Assembly (NCBI GenBank): GCA_015232795.1
Contig: JADFYX010000108.1
Location: 1-7,528 of the forward strand
Direction of reading: 5' to 3'
DNA length: 7,528 nucleotides
Source of the DNA: Magnetococcales bacterium
GTDB taxonomy: Bacteria; Pseudomonadota; Magnetococcia; Magnetococcales; JADFYX01
Shown: positions 1 through 6,568 of the stretch, piece after piece
Layout of the letters: each line of letters begins with the position of its first letter
Position numbering within the stretch: the stretch's first letter is position 1
Position numbers and translations under genes: made by a program
Notes under the pieces: generated by a model
The model's database searches: none
The model's input: only the letters and a program-made list of their open reading frames with translations
Told to the model about the DNA's origin: nothing

Positions 1-238
1 AGCCATCCACATACACCCCTTCCCGAAAGACTTTACGGTTCTCTTTATCTTCGGAGTCGGTGTCGTAATAGGCTTTAACTGCACCGGAAAATGGGACTCT
101 ACCACCTTTTACGTAAGTGATCCCATGACGGGTTTCCAAGTCGTTCATGGTAATCTCATTGTTGCACCCAGAGAGTGTCATTACGGCAAAGAGAAGCAAT
201 AATGTGGCAAATGTTGTTTTTTGTTGGTGCATGTTCAT
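1..238 (-). CDS. Partial lipoprotein with MORN-variant (YwqK-like) segment
   Basis: This is the first 79 codons of a minus-strand gene that runs off the window edge. The start at 238 gives a short basic N-terminus, a hydrophobic stretch (residues 10-22) and a lipobox, L-S-G-C, with the lipidated cysteine at residue 25. This is a type II (lipoprotein) signal peptide. Asn at +2 is compatible with outer-membrane sorting in a Gram-negative cell. The mature part, with ITYVKGGRVPFSGAVKAYY followed by a charged turn and FREGVYVDG, resembles the MORN_2/YwqK pattern (hydrophobic strand, P-F-[ST]-G, aromatic pair, then Y-x-[DN]-G). Such repeats often occur in tandem in secreted or surface proteins of unknown function. 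Start choice is uncertain: ATGs at 268, 238 and 232 are all in frame. An AAGAAG about 12 nt upstream favours 238. Family assignment is moderate because only one repeat is visible. Confidence 0.62.
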   Translation of the reverse strand, partial: MNMHQQKTTFATLLLLFAVMTLSGCNNEITMNDLETRHGITYVKGGRVPFSGAVKAYYDTDSEDKENRKVFREGVYVDG

Positions 239-303
239 ATTAGTAATTATCTTCTTTAATATTTGCATGATGGTACAATTTTTAACGTCAAATCAGTATC
301 TTT

Positions 304-339
304 CGTCTTGATTCTAACAATATTCTAGCAATAAACAAG
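304..339 (-). promoter_or_regulatory. Possible sigma-70 promoter for the lipoprotein gene
   Basis: Read on the minus strand, TTGTTT (338-333) is followed after 16 bp by TAGAAT (316-311). The -10 matches consensus at 5 of 6 positions but the -35 at only 3 of 6. A start near 304 would leave an untranslated leader of about 65 nt. In AT-rich sequence such matches occur by chance, so this is a weak call. I found no convincing -35/-10 pair on the plus strand of the same 239-454 gap for the divergent response-regulator gene. Confidence 0.25.
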
Positions 340-454
340 CCGATTGTGAATAATGTTATAGAAAATTCTCATAGCAGGTTTTTATCAGGTGTGGCAGATT
401 AGGGTGCTGTATATTTTTTTAATTTTATTTTGAGTGTTATTTTAAAACGGTGTG

Positions 455-2440
455 ATGGCTGATAAAACCCACATTCTTTTGGTCGATGATGATCCAGATA
501 TCCTGGCACTGCTCAATCATTTATTGAGTGAGGAGGGCTATGTCGTCACAGAAGCAGCAGACGGGGTAAATGCCCTTAATTTGTTTAGGAGTAACAGGCC
601 GGATCTTGTGCTCCTAGATGCAAACCTACCGGGGTTAGACGGTTTTAGCACCTGTGAAGGATTAATTAATTTAGCTGCTCCTGATGTCGTTCCGGTCATT
701 ATGGTGACGGCCTTAAACGACGACAACTCTGTTGATAGGGCTTTTGCTGCGGGAGCAGAGGAGTATGTTGCCAAGCCTATCAACTGGGCAGTACTAAGGC
801 AACGTATCAGGCTTATTTTGGAGAGACAGCATACCCTAGCTTCTCTACAAAAAAGTGAAGGTCAACTGCGTTCGGTGACTGATTCCACTGCTGATGCCAT
901 GATTTCTGTAGATAGCAATGGCGCGATTAATTTTTGGAATAAAGGGGCGCAGCGGGTTTTTGGTTATGGTGAGGCGGAAATAATTGGTCATTCCATAAAA
1001 ATGTTGGTTCCCAAAGAGCTGCAACGTGATTTTGAAGACGCTTTTAGTCAAGCAGTTTTGACAGGTCAGTTAAGGTTTCCAGAGCAGAATATAGAGTCTA
1101 TCGCACTAAATAAGAGTGGGGAGACATTTCCTGTTGCTATCTCTGTAGCAATTTGGAAGGTCTCAGGCTCAGTATCGTTTTCGGCAGTAATAAGGGATAT
1201 ATCCGAACATAAGCAGGTTATGGAGGGTACGGCTCTGTTTGATGTCCATATCATTGAGCAGATTATGGCTATATGGAGCCGGGTTAGTGGTATCAGTCTG
1301 GCCCACATATCTTTTATGCACATTAGAAACCTGATGGAAACCGTGTTTTTAGCCGGACTAGCTCGTCAAGAGGATCGTCCAGTGCTGCCAAAGGTCTCTT
1401 TTATTGAACAAGCTGATGCAGCTAAACTACCGGGTGTTGGTATGCCATTGTCTTTCAGAAGACGGCACCGTTTTACAGTAGATACCCTGGCTAAACTGGC
1501 AGGTGGATTTGATCCTGAGACAACTGCGATTGCAGTGTGTATTAAGGAGAGTGATCCTCGTATGTTGGAGATCTGGGGGGTAGTGGTGGGGCGTTCAGAG
1601 TTGTCCGAAGAGCTTGACCCGCAACAACGCAAACAACGTGATGCAGGAGTTTTAACCGTTAGTTCTGACCGGGCTGGATCATTGGCTATTTTTTGGGGTG
1701 ATGTGGTCTTGGCCCGTTTTCATGGGGGCTATTTTTCTGAGCCTGAACCGGGATCTTTTACCTCGTGTTTGGTGGGTCGTACTCTGTTTAAAGCAGTAGA
1801 GTCCCATATTGAATATCAAAATTTTGGGGCTGCATATTGGAACTGGTATCGGGTTTTAATAGAAAGATTGTTAATGGCGGCTGGTCGGGGTGGTCACGGT
1901 GGGATTGTTCTTTGGTTGCCGGATGAGGACGATAAGCAGTTTAGAAAATCCATGGTAGCCAAATATATGTTTACCGATGGGCCTGATGCGTCAGATCAGA
2001 TTAACGAGTTGTGCACACAAGAAGACCGTCGTGAAGATAAACCAAAGAAAAAGAGAAAATTTCAGGAGCCCTGGGGTGGGGATGATAGCTATGAAAGTGG
2101 ACATAAACTAGCTGAACATGTAGCTTTGCTCAGCCATTTAACCCGTTTAGACGGGGCGTTAGTTGTCTCCCATCGTTTACGACCACTCTCGTTTGGTGCG
2201 GTTCTCTCAGCACCTCAATGGTGGGGAAAGACCGTCTATTGTCTGGATGATACAGGAACTAAAACCAAAAAGGTTGATCTGGCAAAATATGGTACTCGCC
2301 ACGCAGCCGCGGTAAATTTTGTCAGTCGTCATCCTGGTGTGGTGGCATTTGTTATCTCCCAGGATGGTCCCATAGCGGCAATTTTTAATATGAATAAAGA
2401 TACAGTAGGTTGGTTTCCCGATTTTCGTAATCGTATTTAA
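455..2440 (+). CDS. Response regulator: receiver-PAS-diadenylate cyclase-like protein
   Basis: This is a soluble 661-residue protein with no signal peptide or membrane segment. Residues 5-122 are a CheY-type receiver: acidic pocket D11-D13, phosphoacceptor D55 (LVLLD), T85 and the K107-P108 pair. A helical linker leads to a PAS domain (about 137-255, ending IRDISEHK). Residues about 290-455 are a separate globular region that resembles the sensor modules (DACN types) placed before DisA_N domains; I cannot assign the subtype. A lysine-rich linker (529-536) precedes the C-terminal domain (about 545-647). That domain has the diadenylate cyclase signatures DGA (in RLDGALVV, 564-571) and GTRHAAA (613-619), then a hydrophobic strand and ISQDG. 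Together these predict phosphorylation-controlled synthesis of c-di-AMP or a related nucleotide from ATP. The canonical GTRHRAA reads GTRHAAA here, so activity is uncertain. ATG455 is preferred over the adjacent GTG452; the Shine-Dalgarno sequence is poor. The receiver and PAS are near certain; the cyclase fold is likely. Confidence 0.85.
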   Translation: MADKTHILLVDDDPDILALLNHLLSEEGYVVTEAADGVNALNLFRSNRPDLVLLDANLPGLDGFSTCEGLINLAAPDVVPVIMVTALNDDNSVDRAFAAGAEEYVAKPINWAVLRQRIRLILERQHTLASLQKSEGQLRSVTDSTADAMISVDSNGAINFWNKGAQRVFGYGEAEIIGHSIKMLVPKELQRDFEDAFSQAVLTGQLRFPEQNIESIALNKSGETFPVAISVAIWKVSGSVSFSAVIRDISEHKQVMEGTALFDVHIIEQIMAIWSRVSGISLAHISFMHIRNLMETVFLAGLARQEDRPVLPKVSFIEQADAAKLPGVGMPLSFRRRHRFTVDTLAKLAGGFDPETTAIAVCIKESDPRMLEIWGVVVGRSELSEELDPQQRKQRDAGVLTVSSDRAGSLAIFWGDVVLARFHGGYFSEPEPGSFTSCLVGRTLFKAVESHIEYQNFGAAYWNWYRVLIERLLMAAGRGGHGGIVLWLPDEDDKQFRKSMVAKYMFTDGPDASDQINELCTQEDRREDKPKKKRKFQEPWGGDDSYESGHKLAEHVALLSHLTRLDGALVVSHRLRPLSFGAVLSAPQWWGKTVYCLDDTGTKTKKVDLAKYGTRHAAAVNFVSRHPGVVAFVISQDGPIAAIFNMNKDTVGWFPDFRNRI

Positions 2441-2448
2441 ATTAATAA

Positions 2449-2454
2449 TAAGGT
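2449..2454 (+). promoter_or_regulatory. Ribosome binding site of alaS
   Basis: TAAGGT sits about 11 nt before the ATG at 2465, in the 24-bp gap after the upstream stop codon. It supports this start, whose product begins with the usual AlaRS N-terminus (MTGDEIRKRFIAFF). The short gap leaves little room for a separate promoter, so the two genes are probably co-transcribed. Confidence 0.5.
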
Positions 2455-2464
2455 TCCTGTAGAT

Positions 2465-5092
2465 ATGACCGGAGATGAAATTCGTAAACGATTTATTGCC
2501 TTTTTTACTGAGCGTGATCATACCCATGTGGCTTCGTCGAGTTTGGTTCCTCAAAATGATCCTACTCTTCTGTTTACCAATGCAGGGATGAATCAATTCA
2601 AGGCGCTATTTTTAGGTCAGGAACATCGTAGCTATAAAAGAGCTGTCAGCAGTCAAAAATGTGTACGGGCTGGTGGAAAACATAACGATTTAGAGAATGT
2701 TGGCCGTACTGCCCGGCATCACACTTTTTTTGAAATGTTGGGTAATTTCTCTTTTGGTGATTATTTTAAGGCAGATGCAATTCCTTTTGCCTGGCAGTTT
2801 GTTACCCAGGAGTTGGGTCTGCCAGAGGAGAGGTTACTGGTTACGGTCTATGCATCCGATGACGAAGCCTATGATATATGGCGAGATAAAGTGGGTTTGC
2901 CTGCTGACAAAATTATAAGAATTGATAGCAGTGATAATTTTTGGTCCATGGGGCCAACTGGTCCTTGTGGTCCATGTTCTGAGATTTTTTATGATTATGG
3001 TCCTCAGGTTCCCGGTGGCCCTCCTGGCTCTGATGAGCAAGAGGGAGATCGTTTTGTAGAGATTTGGAACCTAGTCTTCATGCAATATGACCGCAGCGAA
3101 GACGGCACCATGAATCCTCTGCCAAACCCCTGTATCGATACCGGGGCGGGTCTGGAGCGTATTGCCTCTATTCAACAGGGCAAGACCAACAATTATGATT
3201 CGGATCTTTTCCAGCCCCTGATTCAAGCCATTGCCAAAGCTGCTGCTGTCGATCCCCAAGACCCTGCTGGTTTGGTCTCTATTCGGGTGATTGCCGACCA
3301 TCTGCGTTCTGTTAGTTTTTTAATTGCCGATGGTGTCCTCCCCGCTAACGAGGGCAGGGGCTATGTGTTACGCAGAATCATGCGCAGAGCCTTGCGTCAT
3401 GGGCGTTTGTTGGGTCTGAAAAAACCGTTTCTTTATCAACTGGTGCCAGTTTTAGTCAAACTAATGGGCGATTTTTTCCCAGAGTTACAAGCCCAAGAAA
3501 AAACCATTGTATTGATGGTTGAAATTGAAGAAAAGCGGTTTGTTGCCACGTTGGGTTCCGGGCTTAAAATTCTTGATGATGCCGTAGCAAACCTTAAATC
3601 TGGTGATGTGTTGGCAGGTGGTACAGTATTTTCCCTATATGATACTTACGGCTTTCCTGTAGATTTAACAGCAGATATTCTTAAAGATCGTGGCATCACC
3701 CTGGATATGGATGGTTTTGAAAGCCATATGGCCCAACAGCGTAAGCGAGCGCGAGCTGCTTGGGTTGGTTCTGGTGACGAGAAAGTTGCAGCTATCTATC
3801 AGGAGTTGCGAGAGGAGCATGGGGTTGTAGAATTTTTAGGTTACAACACCCTCTCAGCCCAAGGCAGTGTTAAGGCAATTATTAAAGATGGTAAATCTGT
3901 AGACTCTCTCTTACCTGGTGAGTCCGGGCAGATTATCACCAACCAGACCCCGTTTTATGGTGAGGCAGGTGGTCAAGTTGGTGATGCCGGGGAAATTTTA
4001 GCAGACGGTCTACTATTTACTGTCAAAAACAGTACAAAACCAGTTGCAGATCTTATTGTTCATAACGGTAAGATGGCAATGGGTACTCTCACAGTTGGTG
4101 CTGTAGTCACCCAACAGGTGGACTCTGCCAACCGTCAAGCTATATCCCTGCACCATTCCGCAACCCACTATCTGCACCACGCTCTACGTACAGTTTTGGG
4201 TGATCATGTAAAACAGGCTGGCTCTATGGTAACAGCCCAGCGGTTGCGCTTTGACTTTTCCCACTACCAAGGTTTAACACCCCAAGAGTTGGAGCAGGTG
4301 GAGGCCATTGTTAACGAAGGATTACAAGCCAACGTACCCCAAGAGACAGTAGTTATGACCCCTGAGGAGGCCGTTGCAGCAGGAGCCGTTGCTCTTTTTG
4401 GGGAAAAATATGGTGAGCAGGTAAGGGTGGTACGTATAGGACCAACCATGGAGCTGTGTGGTGGTACTCATGCAGAACGATCCGGTGACATTGGGCTGTT
4501 GCGAGTGCTGTCAGAGAGTGCCATAGCTGCTGGTATGCGCCGTATTGAGGCGGTGTGTGGACCCATAGCCCGGCAGAGTTATCAGGGTGATGTGGAACTC
4601 TTAAAACAGAGCGCAGCCCTTATGAAAATCGGCCCTGCGGATGTTGTAAAAGGGGTTGAGCGTCTGTTACTTCGGCAAAAAGAGCTAGAGCAACAGCTTG
4701 CCCAGGCCAAATCGGATCTTTCAGGTAATTTGGTTGCAGAGTTAGCAGAAGAGGTGGAACAGATAGCTGGTATAGCAGTTTTGGCTAAATGTCTCGATGG
4801 GGCAGATCCCAAAGAGCTAAGAGAGTTGGTAGAACGTCTAAAAGATAAACTCGGTTCGGTAGTTCTCTTTTTAGGCATCCCCCAAGATAATAAAGTGACT
4901 CTGGTTGCTGGTGTCAGTAAAGATCTGACGGCAAAAATCAAAGCCGGAGATCTAATTCGCATGGCAGCCCCGATAGTAGGCGGAAAAGGGGGGGGGCGAC
5001 CAGACATGGCACAAGGTGGAGGCAGCAAACCCGAACATCTCGATGCTGCAATAATCGCGGTAAAAAAATTAATTGCGGAGAGTGGAGCTTGA
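2465..5092 (+). CDS. alaS: Alanyl-tRNA synthetase
   Basis: This cytoplasmic class II aminoacyl-tRNA synthetase charges tRNA-Ala with alanine using ATP and edits mischarged Ser or Gly. At 875 residues it matches the usual bacterial length of about 875. The N-terminal catalytic core carries typical AlaRS segments: LLFTNAGMNQFK, CVRAGGKHNDLENVG, FFEMLGNFSFGDYFK and, at residues 297-304, GRGYVLRR followed by IMRRALRHGR. The editing domain has the zinc-binding HxxxH (H564, H568) and the CGGTH motif (C665 to H669). A coiled segment (about 715-750) leads to the C-Ala domain with the glycine-rich GGKGGGRPDMAQGGG (839-853). No key residue is missing, so the enzyme should be functional. A run of nine G (4988-4996) encodes G842-G844. 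It lies 24 bp downstream of the response-regulator gene on the same strand. Here alaS is not next to recA/recX, a common arrangement elsewhere. Confidence 0.98.
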   Translation: MTGDEIRKRFIAFFTERDHTHVASSSLVPQNDPTLLFTNAGMNQFKALFLGQEHRSYKRAVSSQKCVRAGGKHNDLENVGRTARHHTFFEMLGNFSFGDYFKADAIPFAWQFVTQELGLPEERLLVTVYASDDEAYDIWRDKVGLPADKIIRIDSSDNFWSMGPTGPCGPCSEIFYDYGPQVPGGPPGSDEQEGDRFVEIWNLVFMQYDRSEDGTMNPLPNPCIDTGAGLERIASIQQGKTNNYDSDLFQPLIQAIAKAAAVDPQDPAGLVSIRVIADHLRSVSFLIADGVLPANEGRGYVLRRIMRRALRHGRLLGLKKPFLYQLVPVLVKLMGDFFPELQAQEKTIVLMVEIEEKRFVATLGSGLKILDDAVANLKSGDVLAGGTVFSLYDTYGFPVDLTADILKDRGITLDMDGFESHMAQQRKRARAAWVGSGDEKVAAIYQELREEHGVVEFLGYNTLSAQGSVKAIIKDGKSVDSLLPGESGQIITNQTPFYGEAGGQVGDAGEILADGLLFTVKNSTKPVADLIVHNGKMAMGTLTVGAVVTQQVDSANRQAISLHHSATHYLHHALRTVLGDHVKQAGSMVTAQRLRFDFSHYQGLTPQELEQVEAIVNEGLQANVPQETVVMTPEEAVAAGAVALFGEKYGEQVRVVRIGPTMELCGGTHAERSGDIGLLRVLSESAIAAGMRRIEAVCGPIARQSYQGDVELLKQSAALMKIGPADVVKGVERLLLRQKELEQQLAQAKSDLSGNLVAELAEEVEQIAGIAVLAKCLDGADPKELRELVERLKDKLGSVVLFLGIPQDNKVTLVAGVSKDLTAKIKAGDLIRMAAPIVGGKGGGRPDMAQGGGSKPEHLDAAIIAVKKLIAESGA

Positions 5093-5198
5093 GTGAAGTA
5101 GATAGTCCCAACATGGTAAAAGATTGCCACCACTGTAATGAATTGATGCTTTAGCTTATTAAATCTTTACTATTTGTGGAATTCCATGGTGAATATAC

Positions 5199-5242
5199 TT
5201 CCTCCTTCCAGTTTTGCATATCTGGAGAACTTGAAGGAGGAA
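5199..5242. terminator. Convergent-gap hairpin, possible bidirectional terminator
   Basis: TTCCTCCTTC (5199-5208) pairs perfectly with GAAGGAGGAA (5233-5242), a 10-bp stem. Within the loop, CCAG and CTGG can form a further 4-bp helix. The hairpin lies between the ends of convergent alaS and the Rieske-protein gene, where a shared terminator is expected. Neither side is followed by a strong T-tract (plus strand: ATTCTTTACC), so it is not a textbook intrinsic terminator. It may instead protect mRNA 3' ends. The rest of the 5093-5251 gap holds no gene I can support. Confidence 0.5.
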
Positions 5243-5251
5243 ATTCTTTAC

Positions 5252-5890
5252 CTATTGCAAAACAACATGTCCATCAACAATAGTAGCAGGGATTTTTATT
5301 AGATCCTGTTCTTTGCCGTCTACTCTTGGTTCTAGGCACTTTCCGCTCTCAAGATCAAATATCCAGTTGTGTACTCGGCACTCTACACGGTCGCCGTGGT
5401 CGGTGCCATCACAAAGGCTGGCTTTGGAGTGGGGGCAGCGAGCGTCGTATACAACTACTTGGTTTGGCCCTGTGCGGTAGACTAGCAGATCTCCATCAGG
5501 GCGTTTTACACTCTGCATTCTGCCCTCTGGAAATAGCTCTAAGGCTCCTAGGTTTTTGTTTGCCTCTTTGCTGCTCTCTTCTCCTTCTACTTCTGGCAGA
5601 AGGTCTAGATCGTTTAAGATATCTATTGCGTCTAGGAGTTTATTAAGCCCTGCTGCTGGAAACGCCATCATTGCAGCATCTAGAATTTCTTCTTTTGTTG
5701 CCCCTGCTTTAAGAGCTTTTGGTGCATATTGACGCAAGCCTCGCTCAGTGCCTACGGTTATTTTGGTGACTATCTGAATTAAAAAGCGGGTTTTTTCATC
5801 CAGAGCCACAACGCTGTGTTTATAAAATCCCATTAGGTTGGATGCTGCTTGGGGACGGGTTTTGCTTAAATATCTTAGGGCTTTGGACAT
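5252..5890 (-). CDS. CMD/AhpD-like domain fused to Rieske [2Fe-2S] domain
   Basis: This 212-residue cytoplasmic protein has two domains. Residues about 15-98 are an all-helical carboxymuconolactone decarboxylase (CMD/AhpD-like) fold, recognised by the helix pattern and by KAGATKEEILDAAMMAF. Aligned on that motif, the AhpD redox residues C-x-x-C-x3-H correspond to T48, G51 and Y55, so thiol chemistry of the AhpD type is absent. After an acidic linker (about 99-112), residues about 115-212 form a Rieske-type ferredoxin domain with C152-P-H154 and C171-R-V-H174. These are the two Cys and two His that bind a [2Fe-2S] cluster, with 16 residues between H154 and C171. The ATG at 5890 is preceded by only a weak GCGAG. 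It is the last gene of the minus-strand group, after the ferritin-like gene. An electron-transfer role, for example receiving electrons from the upstream flavoprotein, is inference. Rieske assignment is firm, CMD likely. Confidence 0.9.
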   Translation of the reverse strand: MSKALRYLSKTRPQAASNLMGFYKHSVVALDEKTRFLIQIVTKITVGTERGLRQYAPKALKAGATKEEILDAAMMAFPAAGLNKLLDAIDILNDLDLLPEVEGEESSKEANKNLGALELFPEGRMQSVKRPDGDLLVYRTGPNQVVVYDARCPHSKASLCDGTDHGDRVECRVHNWIFDLESGKCLEPRVDGKEQDLIKIPATIVDGHVVLQ

Positions 5891-5934
5891 ATTTATTACT
5901 CGCTTAGGGTTTATGGTTTATTAAATTTAGGCCC

Positions 5935-5963
5935 ATAATAACTGTCGCCATTACCCAGTTTAA
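5935..5963 (-). promoter_or_regulatory. Possible promoter of the CMD-Rieske gene
   Basis: On the minus strand, TTAAAC (5963-5958) and TATTAT (5940-5935) are separated by exactly 17 bp. The -10 matches 5 of 6 consensus positions and the -35 only 3 of 6. Transcription would start about 40 nt before the ATG at 5890. One arm of the inverted repeat at 5940-5979 fills the spacer, as would be expected if the repeat were an operator. It could also be chance. Confidence 0.35.
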
Positions 5964-5979
5964 GGAAATGGCGACAGTT
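5940..5979. repeat. 13-bp perfect inverted repeat (hairpin or operator)
   Basis: AACTGTCGCCATT (5940-5952) and AATGGCGACAGTT (5967-5979) are exact reverse complements around a 14-nt loop. Two further G-C pairs can form inside the loop after an A-A mismatch. It lies in the 140-bp gap between the ferritin-like and CMD-Rieske genes, both on the minus strand. As RNA it would be a stable hairpin, but no U-tract follows (minus strand: ATTATGGGCC). It could be a weak terminator, a processing or stability element that uncouples the two genes, or a dyad operator. The stretch 5980-6030 shows nothing else. Confidence 0.7.
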
Positions 5980-6030
5980 GAATGGAGTTATGATATGGAA
6001 AATCAATAATCTAGCTGCAGTTATCACTAC

Positions 6031-6480
6031 TTACTCTTGCTGACCGTCATCATACTCTTGCTCTAGTTTAATAGCATGTTTTGACTCTTGATCGGCAAGA
6101 AAAGAGAACACTTTGGATGCTTCGGCATCATCAGCATTTTGTGCTAGAGACCTGTAAAACTGTTCTGCTGCTTTTTCTCTTTTTGTCGCCATAAGCAGTG
6201 CTTCTTCAAAGTCAATATTGCCATCCTGTTTTTCTGATACAACCAGCAATTCAGCTAGCTTCATATCTGCATCAGGAATGACATTAGGAAGGTTTGGGAT
6301 GGTGCCATTTTTTAAAATGTTCTCCAAATGGCGTTTATGCTCTCTCTCCTCTGCAGCATGAGCAAGCAAGGCATTTTTTTGATCTTGACTACGTGACCGT
6401 TTGGCTAGTGATTCATAAAACTCGGCCTCTTTATCTTCATGCTCCATAGCCATTTTGATTATGTCATTAAAATTTGTCAT
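6031..6480 (-). CDS. Rubrerythrin-like ferritin-family diiron protein
   Basis: This 149-residue protein consists almost entirely of a rubrerythrin-type four-helix diiron bundle. Two E-x6-Y helices (E15/Y22 and E102/Y109) are each followed by an E-x-x-H helix (E45/H48 and E132/H135), so a full set of carboxylate and histidine iron ligands is present. No CxxC pair occurs, so the rubredoxin domain of classical rubrerythrin is missing and electrons must come from another protein. Family members reduce hydrogen peroxide or oxygen, or handle iron, in the cytoplasm. The ATG at 6480 is chosen because AAGGAG (6498-6493) lies upstream, with a rather long 12-nt spacer. An in-frame GTG at 6537 would add 19 residues without a well-spaced ribosome site. 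It lies between the flavin reductase and Rieske genes on the same strand, both plausible electron donors. Confidence 0.88.
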   Translation of the reverse strand: MTNFNDIIKMAMEHEDKEAEFYESLAKRSRSQDQKNALLAHAAEEREHKRHLENILKNGTIPNLPNVIPDADMKLAELLVVSEKQDGNIDFEEALLMATKREKAAEQFYRSLAQNADDAEASKVFSFLADQESKHAIKLEQEYDDGQQE

Positions 6481-6492
6481 TTTTTTAATATG

Positions 6493-6498
6493 CTCCTT
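6493..6498 (-). promoter_or_regulatory. Ribosome binding site deciding the ferritin-like start
   Basis: AAGGAG on the minus strand, followed after 12 nt by ATG at 6480, is the best Shine-Dalgarno match near any candidate start. It favours the product beginning MTNFNDIIKM over the longer reading from GTG at 6537. The upstream gap to the reductase stop (6481-6568, 88 bp) shows no clear promoter. Confidence 0.55.
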
Positions 6499-6568
6499 TA
6501 CTTCCCACATATAAATTTTGGAGTTGATGGAATACACTTCCCCCTATATTGGCTTATTTTCGCTCCCG

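Noticed and set aside
393..407. Sigma-54-like GG...GC elements (TGGCA...TGC) upstream of the response-regulator gene
   Set aside because: The GG and GC dinucleotides are 13 bp apart instead of the required 12, and the flanking bases match poorly.
1571..1592. G-rich stretch in the response-regulator gene as a possible G-quadruplex
   Set aside because: It lacks four well-spaced runs of three or more G; ordinary glycine/valine/tryptophan codons explain it.
2042..2059. PKKKRK in the response regulator, identical to the core of a viral nuclear localisation signal
   Set aside because: It lies in a lysine-rich linker of a cytoplasmic bacterial protein; a chance match.
2207..2596. 129-codon open frame on the minus strand across the response regulator/alaS junction
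   Set aside because: It is antisense to the conserved GTRHxAA motif and to the AlaRS N-terminus; the product resembles no known family.
4582..5133. 183-codon open frame on the minus strand across the alaS 3' end
   Set aside because: It lies almost wholly antisense to conserved AlaRS coding sequence, has low-complexity Ser/Pro/Arg-rich composition, and shows no recognisable domain.
5114..5155. 13-codon open frame with a CHHC motif after alaS
   Set aside because: Too short, with no clear ribosome binding site, and located in the convergent terminator region.
6481..6537. N-terminal extension of the ferritin-like protein from GTG at 6537
   Set aside because: The purine run before the GTG is too close to act as a ribosome site, whereas AAGGAG precedes the ATG at 6480 and the family starts near there.
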